DNA of 15,288 nt from Beijerinckiaceae bacterium (GCA_947455285.1 CANGOK010000041.1:1-15288); one strand, 5' to 3'; shown: positions 1 through 7,348, counted from the first letter of the stretch. The notes: generated from the letters alone by a model not told the origin. Program-made: numbers and translations.

Positions 1-2852
1 GCCAGAGCGAGAGCCTGAAGCGTCAGGCCCGTCAGGCCTCGCGCTACAAGAACCTCGCCGCCGACATCCGCCGTCAGGAAGCGCTGGTCTACCACATCGC
101 CCACAAGGAGCTGACGACAGACCTGCATCAGGCCGAGCGCAAGCTTGAAGCTGATACGCTGGAAGTCGCCGAACGCACCCGCCAGCAGGCGGAGGCAGCT
201 CGCCTTCAGGCCATCGCCGCCCATGGCCTGCCGGGTCTGCGCGACGAAGAGGCCAAGGCCGGCGCCGTTCTGCAGCGCCTCATCATGGCCCGCGAACAGC
301 TTGAGGGCGAGGAAAAGCGCGCCGGTGAGCGCGCCGCCGAGCTCGAACGCCGCATCGCCCAGCTGACGCGCGATCTCGCCCGCGAAACCGCACTGATCGA
401 TGACGCCGCCAATGTTCTGACGAAGCTCGACACCGAGGCCGAAGACCTCGCCGCGCAGGCCGAGTCCTCAGCCGACATGGATTTCGACGCCAAGGCGAAG
501 CTCGCCGACGCCGAGGGCGCCCTTGCGGACGCCGAACGCAAGCTCGCCGAATCCCAGACCGCCCTGTCGGACATCAACGCCCGTCGCGGCGCGCTCGAAC
601 AGGCGCTGGCCGAAGAGGCCCGCCAGCTCAGCCGTTTCGAGCAGGAGCTGGCCGCCGTCGAAACAGAGCTCGCCGCTCTCAAGGAGAGCGCTGGCGGCGA
701 CGATGAATTGATGGAGGCCGCCGAGGCCTTGGCTATGGCGCAGGACGCCGCCCAGACCGCCGAAGAGGCTGTGCTGGCGGCCGAAGAGGCTCACGCTGAG
801 GCTAGCGAGGCGGAAGCCGAAGGCCGTGGCCCGCTGGCGGACGCCGAACGCAAGGCCCAGCGTCTCGAAACCGAGGTGCGCACCCTCAGCAACCTTCTCG
901 CCAGCGCGGCGAGCGAGCTTTGGCCACCCGTGGTCGAGGAAATGACCGTCGAGAAGGGCTATGAGGCCGCGCTTGGCGCCGCCATCGGCGACGATCTCGA
1001 CGCCTCGGTGAACGATTCCGCCCCCGCCCACTGGGCGCTGACAGGCGATCCGTCGAACGATCCCGCCCTGCCGCCCGGCGTGCAGGCCTTCGCCCAGCTG
1101 GTGAAAGCGCCGCCCGCCCTCGCCCGCCGCCTCGCCCAGATCGGCGTGGTCCTGCGTGGCGATGGCGCTCAGTTGCAGAAGCTTCTGAAGCCCGGCCAGC
1201 GGCTCGTCTCCAAGGAAGGCGATCTCTGGCGTTGGGACGGCTTCACCGCCGCCGCCGAAGCCCCGACCCCGGCCGCCAAGCGCCTCGTTGAAAAGAACCG
1301 CCTTGGCGAACTGACCATCGAAGCCTCGCGCGCCCGCGCTGAAGCCGACGCGCTCAAGAGCGAGGCCGAGCGTCGGCAGACGATCCTGCGCGCCGCCGCC
1401 AGCGCCGAGGGCGAGGCTCGGCAGGCCGCCCGCGCCAGCCTTCGTCTTGTCGAGGAAGCGCGTGAGCGCTCCGTCGGCCTTGAGCGCCGTCGCGCGCAGG
1501 TCGCTTCCCGCCTCTCCGCCCTGTCGGAAGCCGCCGCGCGTCTCTCCCAGAGCCGCAACGAGGCTGCCGAGAAGAAGGAACGCGCGGAGCAAGCGCTGAC
1601 CGAACTTGCGCCCACGACCCAGCTCACCGGCCGCCTCGACCGCGCCCGCGCTGGCGCAGCGCAGGCCCGGGCCGAAGCCGCCGAAGCGCGCGCCGCCGTG
1701 CAGGGCATGGCCCGCGAAAGCCAGATCCGCGAACAGCGCCGTCAGGCCATCGCCACCGAGCGCCAGTCCTGGGATGACCGCCGCAGCCGCGCCACGCGCC
1801 AGATCGACGAATTCCAGATGCGCATCGAAGAGGCGCGCGAAGAGCAGGAGACGCTGGCCGAGGCGCCCGATCTCTTCCTGCAGAAGCGCCGCGCGCTGAT
1901 GAACGAGATCGAGGCCGCCGATCAGGCCCGCAAGGAAGCCGCTGACCGCCGCACCTCAGCCGAAACCGGCCTGACCGAAGCCGACCGCATGGCTCGCGCC
2001 TGCCTCGACGGCATGAGCGCGTCGCGCGAAGAGCGCGCCCGCACCGAGGCGCGTCTAGAAGGCCTGCGTGCGCGGCACGAATCCATCGTGCGCGACATCG
2101 CGACGAACCTTGAATGCGAACCCCATGCGCTGGCTGAACTGGCGGGCGTGAAGGCCGACGATGATCTTCCCGCGCTTGAAGTGGTGGAGCGCAAGCTCGA
2201 AAGCCTCAAGCAGGACCGCGAGCGCCTCGGCGCCGTCAATCTGCGCGCTGACGACGAGCTTCAGGAAATCGAACAGAAGCAGGGTCAGCTCACTGCCGAG
2301 CGCGACGACCTGACCGAAGCCATCCGCAAGTTGCGCCTCGCGATCCAGAGCCTGAACAAGGAAGGCCGCGAACGTCTGCTCGCCGCCTTCGACGTGGTCA
2401 ACGGCCATTTCAAGGAGCTCTTCACGACGCTCTTTGGCGGCGGCTCGGCGGAGCTGCAACTGGTGGAATCGGAAGATCCCCTCGAAGCTGGCCTCGAAAT
2501 TCTCGCCCGTCCTCCGGGCAAGAAGCCGCAGACCATGACCTTGCTGTCAGGTGGCGAACAGGCGCTCACCGCCATGTCGCTGATCTTCGCGGTGTTCCTC
2601 ACCAATCCTTCGCCGATCTGCGTGCTCGACGAAGTGGACGCGCCGCTCGACGACTCCAATGTGGAGCGTTTCTGCGACCTGCTCGAAGAGATGCGCAAGC
2701 GCACCGATACGCGCTTCGTCACCATCACCCATAACCCCATCACCATGGCCCGCATGGATCGCCTCTTCGGCGTGACGCAGGCCGAGCGCGGCGTGTCGCA
2801 GCTGGTGAGCGTGGATCTGGGTCAGGCGGAAGAGCTGATCGCGGCGGAATGA
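1..2852 (+). CDS. smc: Chromosome segregation protein SMC (5'-truncated by window edge)
   Basis: Smc is an ABC-type ATPase that, with ScpA and ScpB, forms the bacterial condensin that organises and separates daughter chromosomes. The reading frame is open from the first base (first full codon at 3), giving 949 visible residues. SMC proteins are usually about 1150 residues, so roughly 200 N-terminal residues including Walker A lie outside. The visible part has coiled coil rich in Ala, Glu and Arg, then a hinge-like non-coiled stretch at about residues 300-420 (nt 900-1260), then the returning coiled coil. The C-terminal head carries the ABC signature LLSGGEQ (nt 2541-2561) and Walker B with its D-loop, ICVLDEVDAPLDD (about nt 2616-2654), followed by a switch His in VTITHNP. 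The stop is TGA at 2850. An in-frame ATG at 285 is internal, because the coiled coil continues upstream of it. Family assignment is very secure; the true start is not visible. Confidence 0.97.
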   Translation, partial: QSESLKRQARQASRYKNLAADIRRQEALVYHIAHKELTTDLHQAERKLEADTLEVAERTRQQAEAARLQAIAAHGLPGLRDEEAKAGAVLQRLIMAREQLEGEEKRAGERAAELERRIAQLTRDLARETALIDDAANVLTKLDTEAEDLAAQAESSADMDFDAKAKLADAEGALADAERKLAESQTALSDINARRGALEQALAEEARQLSRFEQELAAVETELAALKESAGGDDELMEAAEALAMAQDAAQTAEEAVLAAEEAHAEASEAEAEGRGPLADAERKAQRLETEVRTLSNLLASAASELWPPVVEEMTVEKGYEAALGAAIGDDLDASVNDSAPAHWALTGDPSNDPALPPGVQAFAQLVKAPPALARRLAQIGVVLRGDGAQLQKLLKPGQRLVSKEGDLWRWDGFTAAAEAPTPAAKRLVEKNRLGELTIEASRARAEADALKSEAERRQTILRAAASAEGEARQAARASLRLVEEARERSVGLERRRAQVASRLSALSEAAARLSQSRNEAAEKKERAEQALTELAPTTQLTGRLDRARAGAAQARAEAAEARAAVQGMARESQIREQRRQAIATERQSWDDRRSRATRQIDEFQMRIEEAREEQETLAEAPDLFLQKRRALMNEIEAADQARKEAADRRTSAETGLTEADRMARACLDGMSASREERARTEARLEGLRARHESIVRDIATNLECEPHALAELAGVKADDDLPALEVVERKLESLKQDRERLGAVNLRADDELQEIEQKQGQLTAERDDLTEAIRKLRLAIQSLNKEGRERLLAAFDVVNGHFKELFTTLFGGGSAELQLVESEDPLEAGLEILARPPGKKPQTMTLLSGGEQALTAMSLIFAVFLTNPSPICVLDEVDAPLDDSNVERFCDLLEEMRKRTDTRFVTITHNPITMARMDRLFGVTQAERGVSQLVSVDLGQAEELIAAE

Positions 2853-2891
2853 TCAGCCGCCGTCGCGGCGCTGGCGCAGACCCCAGAATCA

Positions 2892-2922
2892 AAAAACCCC
2901 GGAGCGACGCTCCGGGGTTTTT
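2892..2922. terminator. Bidirectional intrinsic terminator between smc and the F0 operon
   Basis: A perfect 14-bp inverted repeat (arms 2892-2905 and 2909-2922, loop GAC) has a GC core (CCCCGGAGC) and A/T ends. It gives a run of T after the hairpin on both strands. It lies 39 bases after the smc stop and 25 bases beyond the stop of the converging ATP synthase b gene, so one element can end both transcripts. Confidence 0.93.
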
Positions 2923-2947
2923 CTTTGTTTTGTTCAGAACGGACTGA

Positions 2948-3433
2948 TCAGTTCATCAGACGCTTCAAGTCGCCGATGCCCTGGGTGATCAGGCCATTGC
3001 CGCCGGCGCCAGCCGTCTGCTGACGCAGGACGATTTCGGAAGCCTTGATGGCGACGTCAACCGCGATGGCGCGGACTTCGGAAGTCGCAGCCGATTCAGC
3101 CATGGCGATCTGCGCCTCAGCCTGCTTGCGGTGACGCTCGACGAAATCGACCATGCGCTGGGCGGTTTCCTTGGCGAGAAGCTCGGACTCGTGGCGAGCC
3201 TGCTCGATGATGGCTTCGGCCTGTTCCTCGGCGTGCTTCAGCTTCTGCTGATAGGAGGCCAGAAGAGCCTTGGCTTCGGCGCGAAGGCGACGAGCCTCTT
3301 CCAGCTCGTGGGTGATGCTGGCGATGCGGCTGTCGAGAGCGGCGGTGATCGTCTTGTGCACGCCCAGATAGCCGAGCAGCACCACAAAGAGCACAAAGCC
3401 AACGGCGACGAAGAGTTCAGCGTTCAGTTCCAT
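2948..3433 (-). CDS. atpF: F0F1 ATP synthase subunit b
   Basis: This is subunit b of the peripheral stalk, which holds F1 stationary against the rotating c-ring of the membrane ATP synthase. The product is 161 residues. It has one N-terminal membrane helix (about residues 5-25, AELFVAVGFVLFVVLLGYLG), then a long charged helix rich in Glu, Lys, Arg and Ala that forms the stalk dimer. The start chosen is ATG at 3433 (MELNAELF), preceded by a GGAG ribosome site. A longer in-frame start at 3481 would overlap the upstream b' gene and lacks family support. It is the last gene of the operon, 13 bases after the b' stop, and runs into the shared terminator. Two b-type genes in tandem are usual in alphaproteobacteria, and the pair probably forms a b/b' heterodimer. 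Confidence 0.95.
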   Translation of the reverse strand: MELNAELFVAVGFVLFVVLLGYLGVHKTITAALDSRIASITHELEEARRLRAEAKALLASYQQKLKHAEEQAEAIIEQARHESELLAKETAQRMVDFVERHRKQAEAQIAMAESAATSEVRAIAVDVAIKASEIVLRQQTAGAGGNGLITQGIGDLKRLMN

Positions 3434-3446
3434 CTGTCGTCTCCGC

Positions 3447-4001
3447 TCAGATCTTGTGATTGGCGGCGATTGCGGCTTCAATAGCGCCCGCCTCAGGCGC
3501 CTTGCCGGTCAACTGCTGCACGATGGCGGTGGCCGCCTCTGCCGCGATCTCTTCGATATTGTGCATGGCGCGCTCTTTGGCGGCATGGATGCGCACTTCA
3601 GCGGCTTCAAGGCTCTCCTTGAGGTCCTTTTCGAGCGACTTGCGCGTCTCGACCGCCTCTTCGGCGAGCTTGAGGTGGGTTTCTTCGGCGAGAGCCTGCG
3701 CACGCGCACGCGCGTTGGCGAGAAGATCCTCGGCGGCGCCGACGGCTTCCTGCGCCTGCTTCTGCATGGCGACCGAATGATCGAGATCGCCTGAAATGGT
3801 GGCCTGGCGGTCCTCAAGGATCGCAGCGACTCGCGGCAGCGCGATGCGCGACATCAGGAGATAGAGAACGCCGAAGGTGAGCGCGAGCCAAACGAGCTGC
3901 GAGCTGAAATGGTTGGTGTCGAACGGAGGAAACACGTCCGAATGGGCCGCGCCGCCGTGGGCCTGGGTCCCCGTCGAATGGCTGTCGTGTTCAGTCGCCA
4001 T
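3447..4001 (-). CDS. atpG: F0F1 ATP synthase subunit b' (second b-type stalk subunit)
   Basis: This is the b' subunit, the partner of b in the peripheral stalk of F0F1 ATP synthase. The product is 184 residues. It begins with a His-rich polar N-terminal extension (about residues 1-30), then one membrane helix (about 33-52, SSQLVWLALTFGVLYLLMSR), then the conserved LPRVAAILEDRQ segment that opens the long stalk helix. The extended N-terminus separates it from the shorter downstream b. The ATG at 4001 has only a weak purine-rich ribosome site (ACGGAT region), weaker than the one before atpE. The gene follows atpE after a 72-base gap holding a strong hairpin, and its stop is 13 bases before b. 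The symbol varies between annotations (atpG, atpX, atpF'); here it does not mean the F1 gamma subunit. Confidence 0.93.
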   Translation of the reverse strand: MATEHDSHSTGTQAHGGAAHSDVFPPFDTNHFSSQLVWLALTFGVLYLLMSRIALPRVAAILEDRQATISGDLDHSVAMQKQAQEAVGAAEDLLANARARAQALAEETHLKLAEEAVETRKSLEKDLKESLEAAEVRIHAAKERAMHNIEEIAAEAATAIVQQLTGKAPEAGAIEAAIAANHKI

Positions 4002-4033
4002 GATGTCTATCCGTCAGAATCACCTGAGAAACG

Positions 4034-4066
4034 AAAAGGCCCGCACGCGAAAAGCGCGCGCGGGCC
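4034..4066 (-). terminator. GC-rich hairpin with short U tract between atpE and b' (attenuator or mRNA stabiliser)
   Basis: On the - strand a 12-bp stem (arms 4066-4055 and 4049-4038, one G-U pair, five-base loop) begins eight bases after the atpE stop codon and is followed by TTTTCGTTTC. The U tract is short, so partial termination, or protection of the upstream atpE message from 3' exonucleases, is more likely than a full stop. Either would raise subunit c over b' and b, as the multi-copy c-ring needs. Confidence 0.7.
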
Positions 4067-4073
4067 GACGTGG

Positions 4074-4304
4074 TTACTTCACCACGAAGAGCAGGATCAG
4101 CGCGACAAGGAACGCGAAGATGCCGAGACCTTCCGCGAGCGCGGCGCCGATGAACGCGCGGCCGAACTGGCCGTCAGCGGCCGACGGGTTGCGCAGGGCG
4201 CCCGAGAGGAAGTTGCCGAAAATCGTGCCCACGCCGATGGCGGCGGCGCCCATTCCGATGGCGGCGATGCCGGCGCCGATGTACTTGGCTGCGGTGGGAT
4301 CCAT
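4074..4304 (-). CDS. atpE: F0F1 ATP synthase subunit c (c-ring proteolipid)
   Basis: Subunit c assembles into the rotating ring that carries protons through F0. The product is 76 residues, a normal length, with two hydrophobic helices (about residues 8-33 and 49-75). They are joined by a polar loop with RNP at residues 38-40, the contact site for F1 gamma and epsilon. The proton-binding carboxylate is Glu58 in AALAEGLG, as in the Glu-type rings common in alphaproteobacteria. Spacing of Gly and Ala in the first helix (GAGIAAIGMGAAAIGVG) fits tight ring packing. The start is ATG at 4304, with an AAGGAG ribosome site seven bases upstream (4312-4317), the best in the operon. This suits the high copy number needed. 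Upstream in-frame codons to 4439 run into atpB and are not used. Confidence 0.97.
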   Translation of the reverse strand: MDPTAAKYIGAGIAAIGMGAAAIGVGTIFGNFLSGALRNPSAADGQFGRAFIGAALAEGLGIFAFLVALILLFVVK

Positions 4305-4359
4305 GTGAAGACTCCTTGAGGTTTGGTTTTGAGCCGACCGGTCAGTTGTTGGATATTTA

Positions 4360-5118
4360 TCAGTGGCCCGGGTGGATTGCGTCGTTGAGATAAACGCAAG
4401 TGAGAATGGCGAACACGTAAGCCTGAAGCACCGCGACAAGCAGCTCGAAAGCGGTGAGCAGCACGATGGCGATCAGCGGCAGGGGCGAAAGAACCGCAGC
4501 CAGAGCGCCGCTGCCAAGCATCATGACGACGAAGGCGCCGAAGACCTTGAGGGTGATGTGGCCCGCCAGCATGTTCGCGAAAAGACGAACCGAGAGGGAG
4601 ACCGGACGCGACACGAAGGAGATGATCTCGATCAGCACGATGAATGGCAACAGGAGAGCAGGCACGCCCGACGGAACGAAAAGATGCAGGAAGTGCGTTC
4701 CATGGCGCATCACGCCGTAGATGATGACTGCGCCGATGACGAGCGCCGCGAAGGCGAAGGTCACGACGATCTGGCTGGTCACCGTGAAGGTGTAGGGGAT
4801 CAGGCCGATCATGTTCGAGAAGACAACGAACATGAAGAGCGAGAAGACGAAGGGGAAGAAGCGCATCCCTTCCTGGCCCATGGAGCCGCGCACCGTGGAG
4901 GCCACGAACTCATACGCCATTTCAGCGGCGGCCTGCATACGGCCGGGCACAACCGCCTTGCTCGAGGTGCCGAGCACCATGAGATAGGTGACGGCCAGCG
5001 ACACGATCACCATGAAGAGCGAGGCGTTGGTGAAGGACGCAGGCCCGATATGATCGGACATGAGCGGCTGCACGATGAATTGATGGATCGGGTCGTTCGC
5101 CTGTTCCGAAGCCGCCAC
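4360..5118 (-). CDS. atpB: F0F1 ATP synthase subunit a (GTG start)
   Basis: Subunit a is the stator of the proton path and provides the two half-channels beside the c-ring. The product is 252 residues, normal for alphaproteobacteria. It is strongly hydrophobic with five to six membrane helices. The essential arginine is Arg178 in SLSVRLFANMLAGH, followed by the conserved C-terminal LLVAVLQAYVFAILTCVYLNDAIH. The start is inferred as GTG at 5118. An AGGGGA ribosome site lies seven bases upstream, and the N-terminus then reads MAASEQANDPIHQF, matching the DPIHQF-type start of relatives. The longer frame reaching 5298 would overlap atpI by about 100 bases with sequence unlike the family. The first internal ATG (MSDHIG) would remove the DPIHQF motif. 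The next gene, atpE, begins 55 bases downstream. Confidence 0.96.
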   Translation of the reverse strand: MAASEQANDPIHQFIVQPLMSDHIGPASFTNASLFMVIVSLAVTYLMVLGTSSKAVVPGRMQAAAEMAYEFVASTVRGSMGQEGMRFFPFVFSLFMFVVFSNMIGLIPYTFTVTSQIVVTFAFAALVIGAVIIYGVMRHGTHFLHLFVPSGVPALLLPFIVLIEIISFVSRPVSLSVRLFANMLAGHITLKVFGAFVVMMLGSGALAAVLSPLPLIAIVLLTAFELLVAVLQAYVFAILTCVYLNDAIHPGH

Positions 5119-5136
5119 GGTCAGATCCCCTTGCCT

Positions 5137-5178
5137 GCGCGCGACGCGCGCCGTTGCACCAGTGCCGCAGCTTGCGGC
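5137..5178 (-). promoter_or_regulatory. Two small hairpins in the atpI-atpB gap
   Basis: The 74-base gap between atpI and atpB holds two perfect 6-bp stems with three-base loops: 5164-5169/5173-5178 (GCCGCA/TGCGGC) and 5137-5142/5146-5151 (GCGCGC/GCGCGC). The second ends about 10 bases before the AGGGGA ribosome site of atpB. They could tune atpB translation or mark an mRNA processing point. This is inference from structure only. Confidence 0.4.
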
Positions 5179-5192
5179 GTCTCGAATTCCGT

Positions 5193-5522
5193 TCAGCGCG
5201 ACGTGGTCGACGCTGCGAGCTTGTAGACATTCCAGAACCCCGCCGCCGTCCCCAGAGCGAGGAAGACGATGAGGCCGAAAGGCCCCGTGTCGAGCCACAG
5301 ATCAAGTTGCCAGCCCAAAAAGCCGCCAACGATCACACCCGCCACGAATTCGGCCAGGACACGAAAGCCAAGGCTCATCGCCTGTCCAGTCCGGGTCACA
5401 TGCGCGTCTTTTTCGTCCTGCGCGGCGGTGGAGTCGCTACGCTTGTCGTTCAGCGCAGTCGAGAGAGCCTCGAGCCGCGCCTGCAGATCCCGATCTTCCT
5501 GGTCGCTGTTCGGCTTCGTCAT
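5193..5522 (-). CDS. atpI: ATP synthase accessory protein AtpI (F0 assembly factor)
   Basis: AtpI is a small membrane protein encoded at the head of F0 operons. In studied bacteria it helps c-ring assembly and may influence Mg2+ handling, and it is not part of the finished enzyme. The product is 109 residues: a charged N-terminal half (about residues 1-45), then two membrane helices (about 55-74 and 82-101) with the conserved GxxxGxxLGxxLD-type pattern (AGVIVGGFLGWQLDLWLDTG) and a C-terminal GFWNVYKL. The start is ATG at 5522 with a GGGAGA ribosome site. An in-frame ATG 15 bases further upstream lies before that site and is unlikely to be used. It is the first gene of the operon, with the likely promoter about 150 bases upstream. 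Confidence 0.93.
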   Translation of the reverse strand: MTKPNSDQEDRDLQARLEALSTALNDKRSDSTAAQDEKDAHVTRTGQAMSLGFRVLAEFVAGVIVGGFLGWQLDLWLDTGPFGLIVFLALGTAAGFWNVYKLAASTTSR

Positions 5523-5670
5523 GGTTATCTCCCGCATGCGGGGTTTCGGACGGCCGTTTTATAGAGCGGCGTGTCCGCGCTAACCAGACAATCCCGTTCG
5601 CGGGGAAGTGTTAAACCGGGGCAAACCGGCGGGATTCATAAGACAAAAAAGCCCTATATGAGCCGGGGGG

Positions 5671-5699
5671 ACCATATTGGCGTGGCCTTTTCGTGTCAA
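5671..5699 (-). promoter_or_regulatory. Sigma70-type promoter of the F0 operon
   Basis: Reading the - strand, a perfect -35 hexamer TTGACA (5699-5694) is followed after exactly 17 bases by a -10-like TATGGT (5676-5671). Transcription would start near 5664, giving a leader of about 140 bases before the atpI ATG. No other equally good pair was seen in the gap. Confidence 0.65.
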
Positions 5700-5771
5700 G
5701 GACAGGCTCAAGATTATTAAGCCGTTGAAAGGTATCAGTGAATCCGACTACTGCGCTATAAAGCCCCCATT

Positions 5772-5806
5772 CCGCGGGCGCCCAATTAGTTGATAGCGCC
5801 CGGCGG
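5772..5806 (-). terminator. Stem-loop after the ABC transporter operon
   Basis: Arms 5806-5796 and 5781-5772 pair as a 10-bp GC-rich stem with one bulged base and a 14-base AT-rich loop, starting 16 bases after the ATPase stop codon. There is no U tract after it, so it may only protect the 3' end of the message or terminate inefficiently. Confidence 0.4.
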
Positions 5807-5822
5807 GGGATTCGCGAGGCCC

Positions 5823-6611
5823 TCAGATCACCCAATCGTCACGGGCGGCGGCGGCTTCCGCCGTCATCTCCGCCTTGATGGCCTGGGCGATTTCGGAGAG
5901 CTGCAGGCTCCCCCGCTTGCGCGGATGTTCGGCCGCGATGGTGCGGACCGCCCGCAGCTCGCCGGGCTTGCCGCCGAGCGCCACAACCTTGTCGGCGAGG
6001 TAAACGGCCTCATCGATGTCGTGGGTGACGAAGAGAATCGTCTTGCCGGTCGCGGCGCGGATGCGGACCAATTCGTCCTGCAGGTTCTCACGGGTCGCGA
6101 CGTCGAGCGCGCTGAAGGGCTCGTCCATGAGCAGGATCGACGGATCCACGGCCAGAGCCCGCGCCAGAGCCACCCTCTGACGCTGTCCACCGGAGAGTTG
6201 ATAGGGCCAGCGATCGGCGAGCTCATCGAGGCCGACCAGCTTGAGCGCAGCCAATGCGCGCGCCCGCCGCTCGGCCTTCGTGGCGCTGACCTTCTCCAGA
6301 CCGAAAGTCACATTCGCCAGCACGCGCCGCCAAGGCAGCAGGCGGGCGTCCTGAAAGACGAGGGCCAGCGCTGTGTGGGCGGCGGGGTCCGGTCTGATGA
6401 TGACCTCGCCTTCGGTCGGGCGCGCCAGCTTCATCAGCACGCGCAGAAGCGTCGACTTGCCCACGCCCGATGAGCCCACGATGGCGACGAATTCGCCACG
6501 CGAAATGTCCAGGTCAAGCCCACGCAGCACATCGGTGCGCCGCCCGTCCTGTTCGAACGAGAGGCTGAGGCCCTTGATGGAGATGGCGGGTTCCATCGTC
6601 ATGGCTTCCAT
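5823..6611 (-). CDS. ABC transporter ATP-binding protein, SsuB/TauB type
   Basis: This is the cytoplasmic ATPase of an importer in the nitrate/sulfonate/taurine family. The product is 262 residues with all nucleotide-binding motifs. Walker A is GSSGVGKST (46-54), the Q-loop is Gln87 in FQDARLLPW, the signature is LSGGQ (139-143), Walker B is LLMDEP (160-165), the D-loop is SALD (167-170) and the switch His is His197 in THDIDEA. The segment LLPWRRVLANV is typical of SsuB and TauB. The start is uncertain: ATG at 6611 overlaps the permease end by 13 bases and has GAGG eight bases upstream, while ATGs at 6602 and 6596 are also in frame. The overlap implies translational coupling to the permease. 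Substrate specificity comes from the binding proteins and cannot be read from this gene. Confidence 0.93.
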   Translation of the reverse strand: MEAMTMEPAISIKGLSLSFEQDGRRTDVLRGLDLDISRGEFVAIVGSSGVGKSTLLRVLMKLARPTEGEVIIRPDPAAHTALALVFQDARLLPWRRVLANVTFGLEKVSATKAERRARALAALKLVGLDELADRWPYQLSGGQRQRVALARALAVDPSILLMDEPFSALDVATRENLQDELVRIRAATGKTILFVTHDIDEAVYLADKVVALGGKPGELRAVRTIAAEHPRKRGSLQLSEIAQAIKAEMTAEAAAARDDWVI

Positions 6612-7348
6612 CGCATCAACCTCGATTGCGCAAAGACGAAGCCCGCGTCCATGAAGCCGTAGAGAACGGCCATGGTGAGCATGTAGACGACGACGATATC
6701 AGTCGCGAGCAGGCTCGAGGCCTGCATCATGCGCGATCCAAGCCCGCTGACCCCGGAGAGTTCGGCCGCCACCACGGCCATCCACGCCTGTCCCAGCGCC
6801 GTGCGCAAACCGACCAGAATGCCCGGCGTCGCGGCCGGCAACAGCACCTTCACGAGCCGCTCGGGCCCGCTGCGAAAGCCGAAGGCGTCTGCAAGTTCGA
6901 TCAACTCTCGGTCGACGCCCCTGATGGCGCCCTGCGCCGCGAAAAACGCGATCCAGAACACACCAATGGAAATGATGAAGACAGCGGCCGCTTGATCGAC
7001 GCCAAACCAGATGATGGCGAAGGGCGCCCAAGCGAGATTGGGAATCGGCCGCAACAGGCGCACCACCCAGGCCAGCGCCCATTCGATGTTGAGATACATG
7101 CCCGTGAGCACGCCGAAGATGACGCCGAGGCCCGAGCCCCAGATAAAACCAACGAGGTAATGGTTCAGGCTGAGCAGCACCATCTCAAACCAGACGCCGC
7201 TGCGGAATTCCCGCAAGAAGGCGGCTGGCAAGTCGCTTGGCGCGGGCGCAAGGGTTCTGGGAATGAGGCCGAGGACCGGAACCAGTTCCCAGACCAGAAG
7301 GAAGGTCAGAAGCCCGAGGGCTGACAGCAGTAGGGGCTTCTGACGCAA
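6599..7348 (-). CDS. ABC transporter permease, TauC/SsuC type (TTG start)
   Basis: This is the inner-membrane channel subunit of the importer, probably a homodimer as in the nitrate/sulfonate/taurine family. The product is 249 residues with about six membrane helices. A cytoplasmic EAA-like coupling loop lies at residues 151-176 (ELADAFGFRSGPERLVKVLL, then PAATPG) and would dock on the ATPase. The segment RPIPNLAWAPFAIIWFG is characteristic of this permease family. The start is TTG at 7348: it sits six bases after an AAAGGA ribosome site, 11 bases after the preceding stop, and no ATG or GTG is better placed. The first helix (about residues 7-28) begins just after it. A rare TTG start between two ATG-started genes may lower permease output relative to the binding proteins. 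Confidence 0.92.
   Translation of the reverse strand: MRQKPLLLSALGLLTFLLVWELVPVLGLIPRTLAPAPSDLPAAFLREFRSGVWFEMVLLSLNHYLVGFIWGSGLGVIFGVLTGMYLNIEWALAWVVRLLRPIPNLAWAPFAIIWFGVDQAAAVFIISIGVFWIAFFAAQGAIRGVDRELIELADAFGFRSGPERLVKVLLPAATPGILVGLRTALGQAWMAVVAAELSGVSGLGSRMMQASSLLATDIVVVYMLTMAVLYGFMDAGFVFAQSRLMRWKP

Larger units (their letters stand above)
5523..5822. other. 300-base intergenic region between the ABC operon and atpI
   Basis: No credible gene is seen here. From the ABC side it holds a stem-loop (5772-5806), the -35/-10 pair of the F0 operon (5671-5699) and a direct repeat AAACCGG at 5613-5619 and 5623-5629. A short TCCCG/CGGG stem lies around 5592-5605, and a CCCGCATGCGGG palindrome (5531-5542) touches the atpI ribosome site. 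An open frame of 74 codons on the - strand (5835-5611) crosses the promoter and is not considered a gene. Confidence 0.6.

Noticed and set aside
468..1592. Long open frame (374 codons) on the - strand inside smc
   Set aside because: It is antisense to a clear coiled-coil SMC sequence, has low-complexity Gly/Leu/Ala content and no recognisable domain. It reflects GC-rich codon structure.
285..2852. An 855-residue SMC-like gene starting at ATG 285
   Set aside because: The same frame is open to the window edge, and residues before this ATG (LKRQARQASRYKNLAADIRR) are clearly SMC, so the gene is cut by the window and does not start here.
4363..5226. Open frame of 287 codons on the + strand across atpB
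   Set aside because: Its product is full of His, Asp, Glu and Arg with no fold signature, and it mirrors the hydrophobic atpB gene on the other strand.
5531..5542. Palindrome CCCGCATGCGGG overlapping the atpI ribosome site
   Set aside because: As a hairpin it gives only a 4-bp stem with a four-base loop. It is too weak alone to claim ribosome-site masking.
5611..5835. Small - strand open frame of 74 codons between the ABC operon and atpI
   Set aside because: It runs through the F0 promoter and a stem-loop, has no ribosome site of note and no recognisable product.
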